The notes beneath the pieces were generated by a model that worked only from the letters and a program-made list of their open reading frames with translations, did no database searches and had not been told where the DNA came from. Position numbers and translations under genes: made by a program. Shown here piece after piece: positions 23,302 through 35,875 of a stretch of DNA of 64,000 nt. Numbering within the stretch: position 1 is the first letter of the stretch; every line of letters begins with the position of its first letter. Source of the DNA: Lithospermum erythrorhizon (taxonomy: Eukaryota; Streptophyta; Magnoliopsida; Boraginales; Boraginaceae); the NCBI GenBank assembly GCA_019722365.1, contig JADFUC010000954.1, forward strand, positions 3,162,001-3,226,000. Reading direction: 5' to 3'.

Positions 23302-24704
23302 TTGTTGGAGTTGTTATTCCTAAACCTCTAGTCTCTAAAGCAAGGCACAAAAATCCTAAACCGATTACCTAACCTATCGAAATCTAATTGAAAATAAACA
23401 AATTTTTTGGAACCGGATCGATTTAGGTTTGGCTAGTGAAAGAACCGACCAAATCGATGGCTAAATTTTTTCAAAAAAATTGTTCAGTGGATGCTTATTA
23501 TCGAGTACATTCTTTCTGCGTGATTTTTTATCACCCAAAAAGATTGTTCAGTAGACTATGGTCCAATAAGAATGGAATGGTCTACAAGTTCTCGGCATAT
23601 ACCAACCTGAAAAGAAACGAGTGATAAGTACCAACACTTCACTCTTCATGTGGGTTCGACTCTCATGCGAGTAAATTTTGTATTGAAATGTTAAAAGGAA
23701 AGTTCAAGTCCCCCCGATCACTGAAAGACATCCCGCGATTAATCCCTCCTGGTATACCAAAAGTGCTGACTCGAGGGGTCGTTTAGTACGACGGTTTCTA
23801 CACTTTGAAATTCATTCTCAAGAAATAAATGGTAAAACAGATTAGGAGTGGGTAGTTAAATTTTTCAATTTTCAATTGTTATCCTATTGAAGATCTAGTA
23901 GTATTTGTGATGTACATTTTAAGGAGGATAATTTAGATTTAACTTTGTTCATTATTGACCTAGTATAATAAGAGATACGGAGTATATAAATCTTTTCAAA
24001 GCTAATAATATAAGGAATATAAATATATGTAAAAAGAGTGGTACTATGTAATGAATGTATATGCAGATTGCAGAATTAATTTTAAATGAAGTTCGTTGAA
24101 TTTACATTTATTAGATCTAGTTTTAAATTTAATTTTGAGTTTAAAATGATAAGCTAAAAAATTAACCTAATACATGAACCAAACCAAAATCAATGAGATC
24201 AGAACCGATCGAAACGAACCGATTTAAGTTCTCCTTCCTACTAATCCAACCAAACGGTAATAAGTCCAAAAATTGACACAATCGGTGTTAAAAAATGTCG
24301 AAGATGAACATCCCCGTTTAAATGCACAAGAAGTTTATACGTTCGTCAACTGTTTGTGTATTTGACGTTTAAAACAATTCGTCCGCAAAAATATTAAATT
24401 AGTGATTTGGTGTGAAAATATTCATGTCCACCAAACACCCTCTGAATCCATATGTATCGGAACGTCTGCATATATTAAATATTCACCAATATATGTGTGC
24501 AACGAGATACATCTCTATAAATAAAATGTAAATGAAGGTATACGCAACAAATCATTCTGCAGAATTTAATATTCTTTTATCCCTAAGAATTATTATTGAT
24601 ACCTTGCTGTCTTTTGACCATTAAGTACTCCTAGCAAGGCACCAACTGTATCTTTGCTCTCCAGATTTCCTTATCCAATCGGATGTCACCTTAGCGGAAT
24701 ATAG
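23302..24704. other. AT-rich intergenic DNA
   Basis: No gene is seen. A slightly GC-richer patch at 23640-23780 has no recognised coding content. The rest is low-complexity AT-rich sequence. Confidence 0.5.
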
Positions 24705-24894
24705 TACTCCCTCCATCCCAAAAAGATTGTCCTATTTTGAATTTTACGATATTCAAGATACGAATGTAATGAATCTAATAAGATTCCACATGTCTATATT
24801 ATTTCTTATCGGCTAATAATAATTCATTGTCAAAATTTATAAAGTTTGATCCAAAATAGTAAAATAAAATAATTTTTTTGAAACGAAAGGAGTA
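24705..24894. mobile_element. Stowaway MITE, 190 bp
   Basis: The left end is TACTCCCTCCATCCCAAAAA. The right end, inverted, is TACTCCTTTCGTTTCAAAAA, continuing with ATT-TTATTTTACTATTTTG-like similarity. TA lies at both edges, as expected for Tc1/mariner TA duplication. The interior is AT-rich and non-coding. It lies about 1.8 kb upstream of the bHLH start. Confidence 0.8.
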
Positions 24895-27143
24895 GTTTGT
24901 TATTCAAACAAAGTTCTCTTCCCTAGATATTAGCCTCATTTGATTTGGAATAAATGTTCAATTCAACTTAGGTAAAAGTTGGAAACATATATATTGACAA
25001 AATAAGTGACATTACAAATCAATAATAATATTTGAAGCTGTTAGCCTCAGACCGTTGTCTCCTATCTACGAAGTATTATAGTGGCTAGATAAGATTCCAG
25101 AATACCATAGATGAATATCTTGAGTGAATTGTGAAATTGCACCATTTGAGAAAGCTGTATATTTGGACTTTGCTCGTTTATAGATGACTTGTAACTTCAT
25201 CTTTTGTTTTGCATACCTAACAATTTTTTAGAATAAATGTCATCGCATCTATATTTGCTGTTATCACTTGCCATTTGTTGTATTTTAGGTATTTTCCTTT
25301 ATATATAACAGTTGGAAAACCATGTCTCATGTCTTCACTAAATTTAGTAATTTGAAAACCATGTATTATGTAATATCTTTTAAAAAAATTGGCAACATAT
25401 ACATATATGTATATTGATGATGCTGAAATATAAGAGATAATCATGGAGTATACGTTTTCCCAACTCATTCTACTACCAATTGATAGTAGAATAGATCCAC
25501 GAACTCATTCATTATATATGCGAACAACGTAACTCATTTAATTACATCCACGAACTCTTCTATAATCGAGTTTCAGTTTAATTACATTCGCATGCTCGCC
25601 TAAGATCAAGTTTCTTATATTGAAAACTTCATCACAATAACATTTAATTAGTGAAGCATAAATGACGCATCCTAAATTTCTGATTATTTGATTGCATAAA
25701 AAATTCATGCGAAACATCATACTAAAAAAAAAAAATATATATATATATATATGCACTTGTTAATTGTGGTCTTAGATCCCACTATTATATTAAAATTTTA
25801 TATCTTAACCCGCACGGACATTACTTAGTGATATACAAAAATGCATAATCAAATTTGAATCCAATAATTCAGTTCAAGTTTTGACAATCACAATATATAG
25901 TTTTTCTTAAAGTGATCTCCTTATGAACACTAAATGTTGATTTCCTAATATATCAATCTAAATCAACGTGATTTAATATGTTCTAATTGAACCAAAGAAT
26001 TTTATGTATCTTACATAATTTCTAATTTTCATTATTAATGAAAAATAATGGGCAATTCCACTGACGATTTGATTTTTGAGTGAAATAAAATCTGACCCAT
26101 AGTTTATCCAATTTTAACCATCTGGGCACTGGATAATCTATTTTCATTATCATGATCTCGAGATTAGAGCCAATGATAACTAACATGATCAACATTTCTT
26201 ACGATTGTTGGAATGTTGTGAATGCAAAATTGGTATTTTGTGTACTATGTAGGATAATTGATGAGGCATGAATCAGTTAAAATAGTTTATCACTTTAGAT
26301 ATGAATAAAATATTTGTTAAGAGAATGTTGAAGCTTTTGCCGGTACGGGAGAATGCAAGTCCAATTATCTACAAATTCGATTTTACACCTCAAAAGTTTG
26401 GAAACCTTTGGTTTTCTTCCATCACTATGGCAACTCTCTTTATAATCTGAACAGTCTTCCCCTTTGAATCACTAGAAAAACGAAATTACTTTACCAACAC
26501 AAAACAAATTTTTGATACTCGCTTATCTCGCCATTGAACATTGTTTAGCCGGGGCGTAAAGGTCGGTTCTAATCATCAGATCCCCTAAAATCGGGTTGCT
26601 TTCTAAACGCCCCGACCACATACCAAGAGAGAGCAAATCGGGTTTAAAATACATAACACGCCCTCGACAAAGCTTCGAATTTTAGATTTTCGTAGCCAAA
26701 ATTTTACGTTATTTTTCCTCGCTCAACGTTAACGTGACTATAATAATTTCATCATGAATTTGTATTTGTGAATTAATGAAGTACGGAGTATTAATGTACA
26801 AAGCTTTGGGTTACAAAAACTGGAGGGATTGTAAGATTACAAAGAACCAAAAATTAATTCCAAGACACTTAAAATAGTACTATGTCCTTTGTCACACTTC
26901 AATAATAAGACATGAAGTTGGATGGATTTGATTGACTTTATAATTGTGATTTGGGAGGAGAGCTAAACTGCAAGAAGCATGCATAGTTGTCAACTTGTCA
27001 TGCACTGCTAGTCAGTCTTCTCAAGCTTGGCTAATCCAGCAATTTCATCAAATGCTGCACAGCTACAGGTCTATACACCAACTACTTCTGTTACTATGAT
27101 TGAGAGCATTCATATCATATCTCAAAATATTTTTTATATTTCA
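24895..27143. other. AT-rich intergenic DNA
   Basis: No gene is seen. An A-run leading into an (AT)n microsatellite lies at 25724-25752. A GC-richer patch at 26540-26640 contains inverted GGGGCG/CGCCCC words and a GATCCCCTAAAATCGGG phrase but no recognised gene. Confidence 0.5.
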
Positions 27144-27370
27144 TGCTCCCTCCATCTCAATTTATTTGATTATTTAGAATAAAAATATTTTATTAATAAA
27201 ATTATTGATTGTACAATTTTCAAGTAGAGAAAAAGTATATTAACCAATAAAAAAAAATAGTAGGAGACCATACAAACTTCAATACAAAAAGTTGCATTGA
27301 TAAATGAAACGATCACTTATAATGAAAATAGAAATTTTATTAGATGATCACTTAAATTAAGACGGAGAAA
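27144..27370. mobile_element. Degenerate Stowaway-like MITE
   Basis: The left end is TGCTCCCTCCATCTCAATTT. The right end, inverted, starts TCTCCGTCTTAATTTAAG. The CTCC-TC terminal signature, the size of about 225 bases and the AT-rich interior fit the family, but the ends are more decayed than at 24705-24894. Confidence 0.55.
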
Positions 27371-27389
27371 TTATTTAGAATAGAAAAAT

Positions 27390-27612
27390 TAAAAAAATTA
27401 AAAAATCATCACATCATCATATTTACTATCCTAAAAAACTTATTCAAATAGTTTAAGGAATGCCTCATATTTGAGCATTCCCCAAACCACTTATATTTTT
27501 AAAATTAATTAATGTGAGTATTGTAAAAAAATAAAATAGGAAATCTGAATTTGTATAAAAGTTAAAAAGTAGTATATAAATTTGATAAATTGATATAAAA
27601 AATTTATTTTAG
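27390..27612 (+). repeat. Dispersed repeat, copy A
   Basis: About 210 bases match 35935-36140 in the same orientation. Shared words include ATCCTAAAAAACTT, AATGCCTCATATTT, AAACCACTT, AAAATTAATT-ATGTGAGT and AAAATAGGAAATCTGAATTT. No coding frame is present. Together with the ends visible in copy B, this looks like a non-autonomous element family. Confidence 0.65.
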
Positions 27613-30600
27613 AAAAAATTTATGGATGCTAAAAATAATACACTACTCCGTATGATGATGCAGCAAGTCCAGCAACCATAGAAAATTGATCTCCAACTTG
27701 TATTTCTGTTTAGAATTCAATTACCAGTTACCTTATTGCAACTTGCAACTGAAAAGCTCCATACAAAACAACACATTAACTAAACTAATATGGAGTAATG
27801 AATTTGATATCTTCTAAATGGACACATATATTTTCACGTATTGAAATGGATTTTGCATTTTGTATAATTGGTTTTTTTCACAAAAGAAAGAAAGCTTGAT
27901 CGTGCAAAATACATGATCGCGGTTATCTTCCGGCTAATGCGTGTGAGTTTCCATGCGTGGAAATAAATCCTGCCCTTCAAGAAGTAAACATAACTATTAA
28001 ATTTATACCAAACGGATAGCCTAATTTCTTCTGGGGGAGTTTGGACTATGTATGGATGAGACTATGAGGGGGGTGGGTGTGGAGATCGGGTTTTGCACAC
28101 TGGAAGGCTGAACGATTATGGTGTTTGGACTGAGAGACTAGTCCATGTTTGATGGACTGAAGGTATTTTTTTGGGCTGTGGCTTGTCACTTGTGGCCTGT
28201 GGGTAACTAGAGAGGGATCTGTTGGACTGGAATTATGGACTATGGATATTAGTATGATTTATGAAGACCTCAAATCATGAACCATGAAAACTAGTAACAG
28301 TAGTTTGATACAGGCCTAACTACGAATTTTTTAACCTTTCAAATAGTAACTTGAGGGTGATTTAAGAGGTAAATTTAAGGACAAAACAAAAAAATTATAT
28401 ATATTACATTTTATGGGTTATTTTTAAAATAACAAACATTTCATTGGATCAATTTTTAATAATCAATTTTACTCACTCCAATAAAAACATCATCTTCAAT
28501 CTATTAATTGCCCACCTCAAACCAACACCGTAACTAGCAATAGATTGTGTCGGTTGATAAGAGGTTTTGGCAGTCTACCATTTGTTGGGTGAAATAGCAT
28601 TTTCGATTGATTAAGGATAGGCTTTAACATCTAGACTATTATCTTGAGCATTAGAATTTTTTACATCAGACGCCAGCATCCTTAGTGCTGAAACAAATAA
28701 GAAAAATTAACAATCATGTCAGATGTTAATATGGGTATGGCTGGTTTTGGTTTGGGCTGGAAGAATTAACAAAAGAATTAATTTCTTCAAGAGATGAATA
28801 TATATATTGTAATGCAAAAGAAGAATTTGTATTATTTATGTAAAGTGGTACATAATAAAATTTATTGTAGGAAATTTTTTCAGTATAGATTTTTTATGAA
28901 ATCGAAGAGGCCTCGACCGTCCAAACTATCGCATCCCTGCCGCTTGTCGACAATTCGCGGTGACGCTGACTTACTACTCGAAAGCATTTGCGACGCTGAA
29001 TTTACTCGACTACTGACTGATAGTATTGAATGAAATGTCACTCAAATATTTCGTTTTATAGGCGATTGCAAAGACATATTTGAACTTATATAATCTATGT
29101 CGTGCTTTGTAGCTTGTATAGTTTTCTGTTTGACATTTTAAATGCCCAATGTGTACTTCAGGATGATATAATTGTTGTTGGTTAATGTATTAGATGGTGA
29201 TGCAAAGCCTGCAGCATTTTATCAATTTTTTCTTGATAAATGCCAAATGCATGTCTGCTATATATCAAGCATAATGTATCGGTTAAACTATTGTATAGCA
29301 GATGGACGGTCAAAATTGATTTCAAATCAAATATCACAGTATATCTACTACATGCCTTAATGAGTTCAAGTGGTTATATGTCTAAATTCTTCCAACTTTA
29401 TTGCCAATTCTGAGATTACATGACCCTATAGTACGCACGAGACCACTCGTAAACTGCTTCCAGATTGTCATGCCCAATAACGATCATCTCAAATTCTTCC
29501 AGACCATTTAAGAAGAAGAATATCTTAAACTCCGTCTACGAGGCACATCTCAGCCGGATATCGGGCCGCTTCTTTGTGGTGCGCCTTGCGCATCGGGCAT
29601 GGATTCGATCCCTGGTAGCAACAAGTAATTGTTGCTGAATCCAAGGTCGGCCTCGGTGTTACGTGGATTACCTCGGCAGGCTGGCTGCATGTGGCTGCAC
29701 TGTTCCCGAGGCACACATCTCTCATAACCTCCCACATTGGTGATGAACTAAATCCATGCAGGAACGCCCTAAACAGCCAGATCAACGATAAAAATATCTT
29801 AAACCCAACCTCAAAGTCACATGTTCGAACCATCTCGCTTCAACGCTGTCCTCTGAAATAGCCCAACAAAACGGTTATGTTCTCAAAGACTCGTGAATAT
29901 CACTTCAACCCCGCCCATTTAACCTTAGATGTTGAGGCAGATTACGAGGCACATGCTACAATTGACATTTTACAACAGCATTATTAGCAAGTCATGATGC
30001 TGATTACAATAAATGAATCATTAATATTACATGACATGCTATTCACTAGGCACTTATTAAATTATTGTCAATAAACTTTTGGTGCTACATTCAATTGTCT
30101 TACCATATACATATAGTCTGGCTACTGGTATGTGTGGACACCACTAGGTCGAGCAAAAAACAAACCCATGAATGTGCGCCAACCCGAACCAAGAATTCAC
30201 TGGAAATCTCCAACCACCATAACTATAATATGAAGCGGACCAGAGAATGCAGTGGGGAGTTCCTGAACAACAAAAGAAAATAAACAATTTAACCGCATAA
30301 TTATAATATAACAAAATTATTAAGATGTTGTTATCATTGTAACCACGCACGTAGTTACAAAATAACAATAGAAACAACAGATATCTGCATAAAATACCAA
30401 GTATGATCATTGTACTTTGGAAGATGATACTTTCATTTCGTGTATTCCATAAGTGGATGCATGCTCCCCTATAGATGGGTCATATGAAATTGAAATTCAA
30501 ACATCAATATATCTACAAACAAACAAGCAAAAAAGATATGATATCCTGAATATATGCAAATAGTTGTGTCATAATTATGAAATTAGTTGGGTACATGTAC

Positions 30601-31507
30601 TGCGTGATGGCTCAACTGAGACCATGGAGGATGAAGCGTGAAGAAATTGTTTTTCAGAGTTGACTTTACAAACCTTAATCATAATATTTCTCTGTTTTTT
30701 TTAACTGGACCCTTATCTTTCTTTTAGGAAGTGTTGGATTATACATTTTATATGGATCTTCCTCATTATTGTTAGCCGAAGTTCTTGCTTCCATACTATT
30801 GGGCTTTAAGCCCCGTCTCCTAGTTCAATGTAAAAGATCAATTTTTGATCGAAATATTATGCTAGCAATAAGAAAACAAATATTGTTTTTTCCCTAACCG
30901 TATTGATTCTCATCCCATGTAAAAATATGATAATCTATCTCTCAATTATTACTCATGAATAATGTGGACAATATATAATGTCAAGTAATATAACCTAATA
31001 AGCTAATACTATATCCATATATGTGTCAATACAATAATTATAATTATATATGATATCTCTTAATAATGTTTGTGCTAGCTAATCAAAACGTGACTAACTA
31101 GGGTCAGATTAGATATCAATTATAGACTTTTTAGGTCCAATTTTGTTTGGGTGAATATTCTTTGATCATTATTACTTCCAATTTCGATTTTTGTCCAATT
31201 TTTTCTGTTAGATATAACATTAAAGATAGAGTAGGTATCAATTATAATACATCAATACATGTACTAGAACTTGTTATTAAGCTGAGAATCTTTATGTTGC
31301 CATTATCATATATAAGTATCGAGTTTAGCTGACTATAGAACCACATTTAATCAGTTAATTAGTTTCCACGTTGGTGCTCAATTTCGTTCGGTGTTTACCA
31401 CTTCGTTTTCTTTCAATAACGGATTCTTGACCCCACAAATCAAAATATTACACATAGAGAAATAATGGAAGTTCTGCATGTTCAACAAGTAGTTAAATTC
31501 GTGGAAA
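27613..31507. other. Intergenic DNA with several unassigned patches
   Basis: No gene is supported. Three patches stand out. At 28020-28260 a G/T-rich block repeats GGACT and TGGACTATGGAT-type words, like part of a MITE. At 28895-29030 a GC-richer island ends a short open frame of 79 codons with no family match. At 29540-29750 a GC-rich block carries minus-strand GATCGAATC, fitting a pol III B box, and may be SINE-derived. None has clear borders. Confidence 0.4.
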
Positions 31508-31900
31508 GTTACGGTTAATTAAGCTTTTTGTTAATTAATGGTTCATTAATAATTAAAAATATAAATTATTCCATTTTTTGATATATTTTCTTTTTTTTTG
31601 GTACATTTTAGGTAATATGTACCATTTTCTCAATAAAAAAATCATTAATGTCAATTATATAAGCATATTTTTAACTTTTAAGTAATCTGTACCAACTTGT
31701 TTAACGAATTTTGGTACACATTTTAATTAAGTGAATAAAATAATTTTGGTACACTTTTTTTTGAATTTTTTCACTTGTACCATCTTAGAATGGTACATTT
31801 TAGTAATGTGTACCATTTTTACATTGAAATTTCGTACATATGGATATTAATGAACATTAATGAACCGTATCATTAATGAACCGTAACCGTTCTCGTTTAA
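31508..31900. mobile_element. Palindromic MITE-like element with GTACC motifs
   Basis: The left end holds TTACGGTTAATTAA then AATTAATGGTTCATTAAT. The right end, inverted, reads GGTTACGGTTCATTAATG, then ACGGTTCATTAATGTTCATT. Between them GGTACA and TGTACC words recur (about 31600, 31617, 31688, 31712, 31746, 31777, 31791 and 31809), several as inverted pairs followed by TTTT. It is non-coding, about 390 bases. Superfamily unknown. Confidence 0.5.
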
Positions 31901-32869
31901 TTCACCTCGAACATAAAAGTCATAATTAATTGGATTCTGCATATAAGATAAGTCATGCTGTATTGCTGTAGCATGAAAAATTGAAAGTGAAACCACTAAT
32001 AATCGTTTCCAATTATGATCAGACTTGCAATGATTTGTAACAAAAAAATAATTAAATTGGAAAAATGGGTTAATGTTAGTTTGTGCGTGGACTTTAATGC
32101 GCTATTGTCCTTTGTTTCACTACCCTTAAGACCTAAAAGCTACCAAATCCAACACAAATCGTTGATTTCCACAAGTTCTTGTTGTCAATATCATCAACTT
32201 ACATGAGAGAATAAAGAAGAATGGTAGGGCTCAGCAGCATTTCTCAGTACATGAAATATCAATTAAAAAACGCACTATCTACTAACAAATTCCATGATTC
32301 TGATCTTGTCAAATAAGCAAGAATAATGGCCAGATTGGCATTTACTAGTAGCTAGTTGACTTCTTTCCCAATTTGGCCAATTAGCTTCTTGTGATTTCGA
32401 CACTATTGTTATAATTATGCTCTATGAAGTACTAGTGCATGTACTATGAAGTACTTCTTGAAATAATAATAATATTTTAAAATAAATATGAGGTTTGAAT
32501 GAATGGTCCATTCAACATATGAACAAACACTTGAATCAATCGGTGACTTCAGTTTTCGAGTGTGAGAATTAATTTAAGACTTATACCACATAATATTCAT
32601 GAAAAATAAGAAAATCAGGGGAGAGAATTAGCATTGAATTATTAGAAAATAGAGTTACAAATGGGTAGCTAGCGTAGCTAGGATGGGATATAATAATAGT
32701 ACTAATCAGAGAAATGATTCACATCACCAGTCGAAGCATCATTATCAAGAGTCAGGACCGCAAAGTGTTGCAATGCAAGGTTGATAAAGCTTCCCTTCCG
32801 GTGATATATAGCATTTCTCAATACTTCTAACATTTATTTGAATTCCTAATAATAATGATAATAATATGC
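31901..32869. other. Region 3' of WOX4
   Basis: No gene is seen. The part next to 32870 should hold the WOX4 3' UTR. The rest is AT-rich. Confidence 0.5.
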
Positions 32870-34186
32870 TCATCTGGCTTCAGGGTGCAATGGGAATAGT
32901 TGGAGGGTCCTGTCTCCTTCCTCAATAATAACCTTATTATCCTCTCTACCATTATATGATCTCTTGGCATCTTCTTCTTCTGAGGAGGAGCTCTCAAAAT
33001 ACCATGACCTGCACTTCCTCTTGTAAGGGCTGATTTCTCCCTTTCTCAAATCATCTCCCTAGAACATGCACAAATTTTATAGTAAGTTATGCATGCATGT
33101 AAAGTTTTTTGGTTCTTGGTCAAGAAAACATATTTAACATTGTACATACTATGTATTACAAGATAATGATGACATACCCTAATGTCCAATGTTAAAGAAG
33201 GGCTGCTGAGAAATGGAGATTGTGGTTGTGTAGTAGCCTTTGGACTATGACTTTTAAGACCAAGACTATTACGCTTCTGTTTTTGCCTCTCCCTTGCTTT
33301 ATGGTTTTGAAACCAGTAAAACACATTCTTGCCTTCTATCTTTCCATATTTTCCCAACTGAGCAGTGATATGCTCAATCTGTTGGGCATTTGGTGTCCTC
33401 ATTCCTGATTTATACAACATTTCTAGCATCCCAATTTGTTCTTGTGTTGGATTCCACCTTGTGCCTCCTGGATGTGTAGTTTCCACCTAACAAATAAAAT
33501 TCAAATTCCCACCTTCAGAATTCCTTTCCACTCGCGACAAGTTGATAAGTGTCGCATGCAACACTATAACTAAATACTTAAATTATCCTACAAAGTGGCA
33601 TGCCTATTCTTTTTGGTGCAAGCTAAATTTTTTAGTAATATGTCTAGGAGGGATGGAACCAGGACTAAAATTTAGGGGTACAAATTTTGAAATAATGGCT
33701 AGGGAGATAAATAAAATAAAAATTGGGCTAACTAAAATGCGTCTTAGTGTAAATAAAAGTATTATGTAAAACATATAGATAATTTTCAAAATCTGAAGTA
33801 CGGAAATCTCTTGTCCCATTAGTTACAACCCTGATGCCTATAGTACAATGAAAAAGTTATGTTTAAATTGTTATATATCGATGATCTCTATGGTAAAATA
33901 AGTTATGATGGGTCAATTGAAAATTGTTTTCTAGTACCTGTGAGGATTCTCTGAACTTGTTGTCATCCGAGGAAAGACCAAGATTTCTAGGACCACTCTC
34001 AGGTCTAATGAAGGTTTTGAGGTCAAAGGGGGTGAAGGTAACAGTGCCACCTTGGTGGTCATCAGGACTACTGGTGGTGGTTAGCTTTGGAGCAAGAGGG
34101 CGTAGACGTTTACAACCATTAATAAGTGAGAGTGAAGGTTGTTGTTCATGCTCTAAAAAGGCACGTGCAAATTGGTGCACCTTCAT
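32870..34186 (-). CDS. WOX4: WUSCHEL-related homeobox protein WOX4, three exons, 248 aa
   Basis: Exons: 33938-34186, 33178-33486 and 32870-33058, with phase-0 GT-AG introns of 451 and 119 bases. The protein begins [10 protein letters not shown], with [11 protein letters not shown] at 25-35 and [14 protein letters not shown] wording at 51-67 that marks WOX4. The homeodomain spans about residues 91-154: [38 protein letters not shown], then helix 3 [19 protein letters not shown]. Exon 3 has a YKRKCRSW segment, an acidic serine run SSSSEEED and the WUS box TLQLFP, ending LHPEAR. Arabidopsis WOX4 has 251 residues, so this is full length. Family role: a nuclear regulator of vascular cambium stem cells downstream of TDIF/CLE41-PXY signalling; the WUS box mediates repression and TOPLESS binding. 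Start chosen by family match; -3 is A. Confidence 0.96.
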
Positions 34187-34202
34187 GCTTGCTTATTCCC
34201 AT
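34146..34202 (-). other. Upstream ORF overlapping the WOX4 start
   Basis: An ATG 16 bases before the WOX4 ATG opens an 18-codon frame ([18 protein letters not shown], stop) in a different reading frame that runs past the main start. Its context (T at -3, G at +4) is weaker than that of the main ATG. If the mRNA starts upstream of 34202, this would reduce or tune WOX4 translation. Confidence 0.5.
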
Positions 34203-34234
34203 GGATAAAAACTTTGTCAATAAAAGAATGTCCA

Positions 34235-34241
34235 TTATATA
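34235..34241 (-). promoter_or_regulatory. Candidate TATA box of WOX4
   Basis: Minus-strand TATATAA lies about 50 bases upstream of the ATG. A start 25-35 bases downstream would fall at about 34203-34213, giving a very short leader that barely includes the upstream ATG. A more distal start is possible. Confidence 0.4.
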
Positions 34242-34341
34242 GAATGTCTAGATCGAGTAGTGAAAGAAAAAGGATGTGGGAAAATGATGAGATGGTGCCT
34301 AGAAGAACCAAGACCAAATGATGAGGTGAGGTTGACTTTAA

Positions 34342-35379
34342 GCTAAATTACTATAGCTTAAAAAAGATCAAAGTAATAAAGCAAATCGTCCAATATCTCC
34401 TAAGGGATTTAAAAAATAAATAATATTATTATTTCAACTTAATTTAAATAAATTTATATAGATGAATTATAAAATGGTTCAAAATTAGTATTTGTTTGAA
34501 AAAGAATTTCTAACTGATTGTGATTTTATATTTTTAATGTATATTTTTATTACTTCTTATTTCTTAATTTATGTGAAAATGACTAGAATAACAAATAAAA
34601 AAATATAGAGAATAATTTACAAATCCATCTTTACAAAAAATTATTCTGATTTCCTTAATTGAAAATGAAAATATATCAAATCGTTCCAAGAAAATGTACG
34701 ACAGTATTATATACTAGTGCGAATCTATCATTTACTACTACAATTAATTACTCAGAAGTATGTTTAAAATGGAATCAAAGCTCAAAATATATAATCACCT
34801 TCAATCAACAAAATGTGATAATTGTTTGAATGTATTGAGGGCGTGTGGGAGAATGAAAATCATGAATATTCGTGTGCGTTGGGTAGTCTAATCCTGTTGG
34901 TTTTCCTTTTCTTGCCTTCTTCTTACTTTCATCATAAGGTGTCTATGCTTTTCGGTGGCATATTTGCCTCTTCTTAACTTTATCAATTTAAAGTGAAGAG
35001 TGAGAGAATGATAAAAAGATTCTCCAATCCCATAACTTGAAAATGGAACACTTTGCTATACTTTTCCTGATACGGATAAATTTAGTATTTATGTGTGAGA
35101 AAAATTGAATGCCGTCCTTCGAAGTGTACAAATGTGTCCAATTTAAATAACACCAAATTGTACTACTATTCTTATACACTTTCATTAGAACAATAAAATA
35201 AAGCTTGTCTTTCTTTGGAATAACTATCGTTCCAATTCCCCAAATAGTGTGAAACCAACAACTAACACTATATGTCTACATCTCAGTTATGAAAAATAAT
35301 TGTTAGAAACAAAAACTATCAATATTAAGAAGGCCAGCAGGCAGCAAGGAGATAAAAACGTTAAACCAATTCCAATTAA
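34342..35379. other. AT-rich DNA upstream of WOX4
   Basis: No gene is seen. This is the presumed distal promoter of WOX4 and contains no recognised repeat with clear ends. Confidence 0.4.
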
Positions 35380-35573
35380 CTTATTTCTCGCCAGTCAATT
35401 TAAATTGATTTTACCGTATATCGAAACAAATTTTTATCTTTAATTCTTCTTTAATTATATTATTAAAATTTGAAAATTGATCTTATGAATGTATTTTAAA
35501 AAGCGAATCAATTATAAAAGATCGATTTAGCGAAAAAGTCGGCAAACCGATTAAAATGAATTGGAGGGAGTAT
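35380..35573. mobile_element. Degenerate Stowaway-like MITE upstream of WOX4
   Basis: The right end GAATTGGAGGGAGTA is canonical when inverted (TACTCCCTCCAATTC). The left end TTATTTCTCGCCAGTCAATTT is a diverged partner. About 190 bases, AT-rich and non-coding. Confidence 0.5.
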
Positions 35574-35875
35574 TTGATATTATCGAGAGGGGAAAATGTT
35601 TATAACTCTATCTCATTAATATTGTCTACTTTCACTCTTTAATTTATTTTTATTTTAAAATAATTAAGCATATATATTTATTCCCTTTATATACTCGTAT
35701 ATGAGAAGAATTTAATTTATTACTCAGTATAGTAGTATAATGGTGATGGCGCTATAAGCTTAATGCATGTATAATCAGGAAGCAATCAAATTAACTGTCA
35801 TCCAATTATATATGATTGATTTGATTACATTTTGGTCATAAATTATCAGTGGAGACTAATTTTCAACATGTTAAA

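Noticed and set aside
29540..29760. tRNA gene or clear SINE on the minus strand
   Set aside because: A B-box-like GATCGAATC is present, but I found no A box at the right distance, no cloverleaf and no borders; mentioned only within the intergenic entry.
30144..30410. 88-codon minus-strand frame with an SGTPHCILWSASYYSYGG stretch
   Set aside because: It looked like an exon at first, but no family match, no clear splice partners and no neighbouring exons were found.
33046..33486. Reading WOX4 exon 2 as a separate gene starting METTHPGG
   Set aside because: The first codon is GTG directly after a TTAG acceptor. It joins exon 1 in phase and reproduces the WOX4 family sequence.
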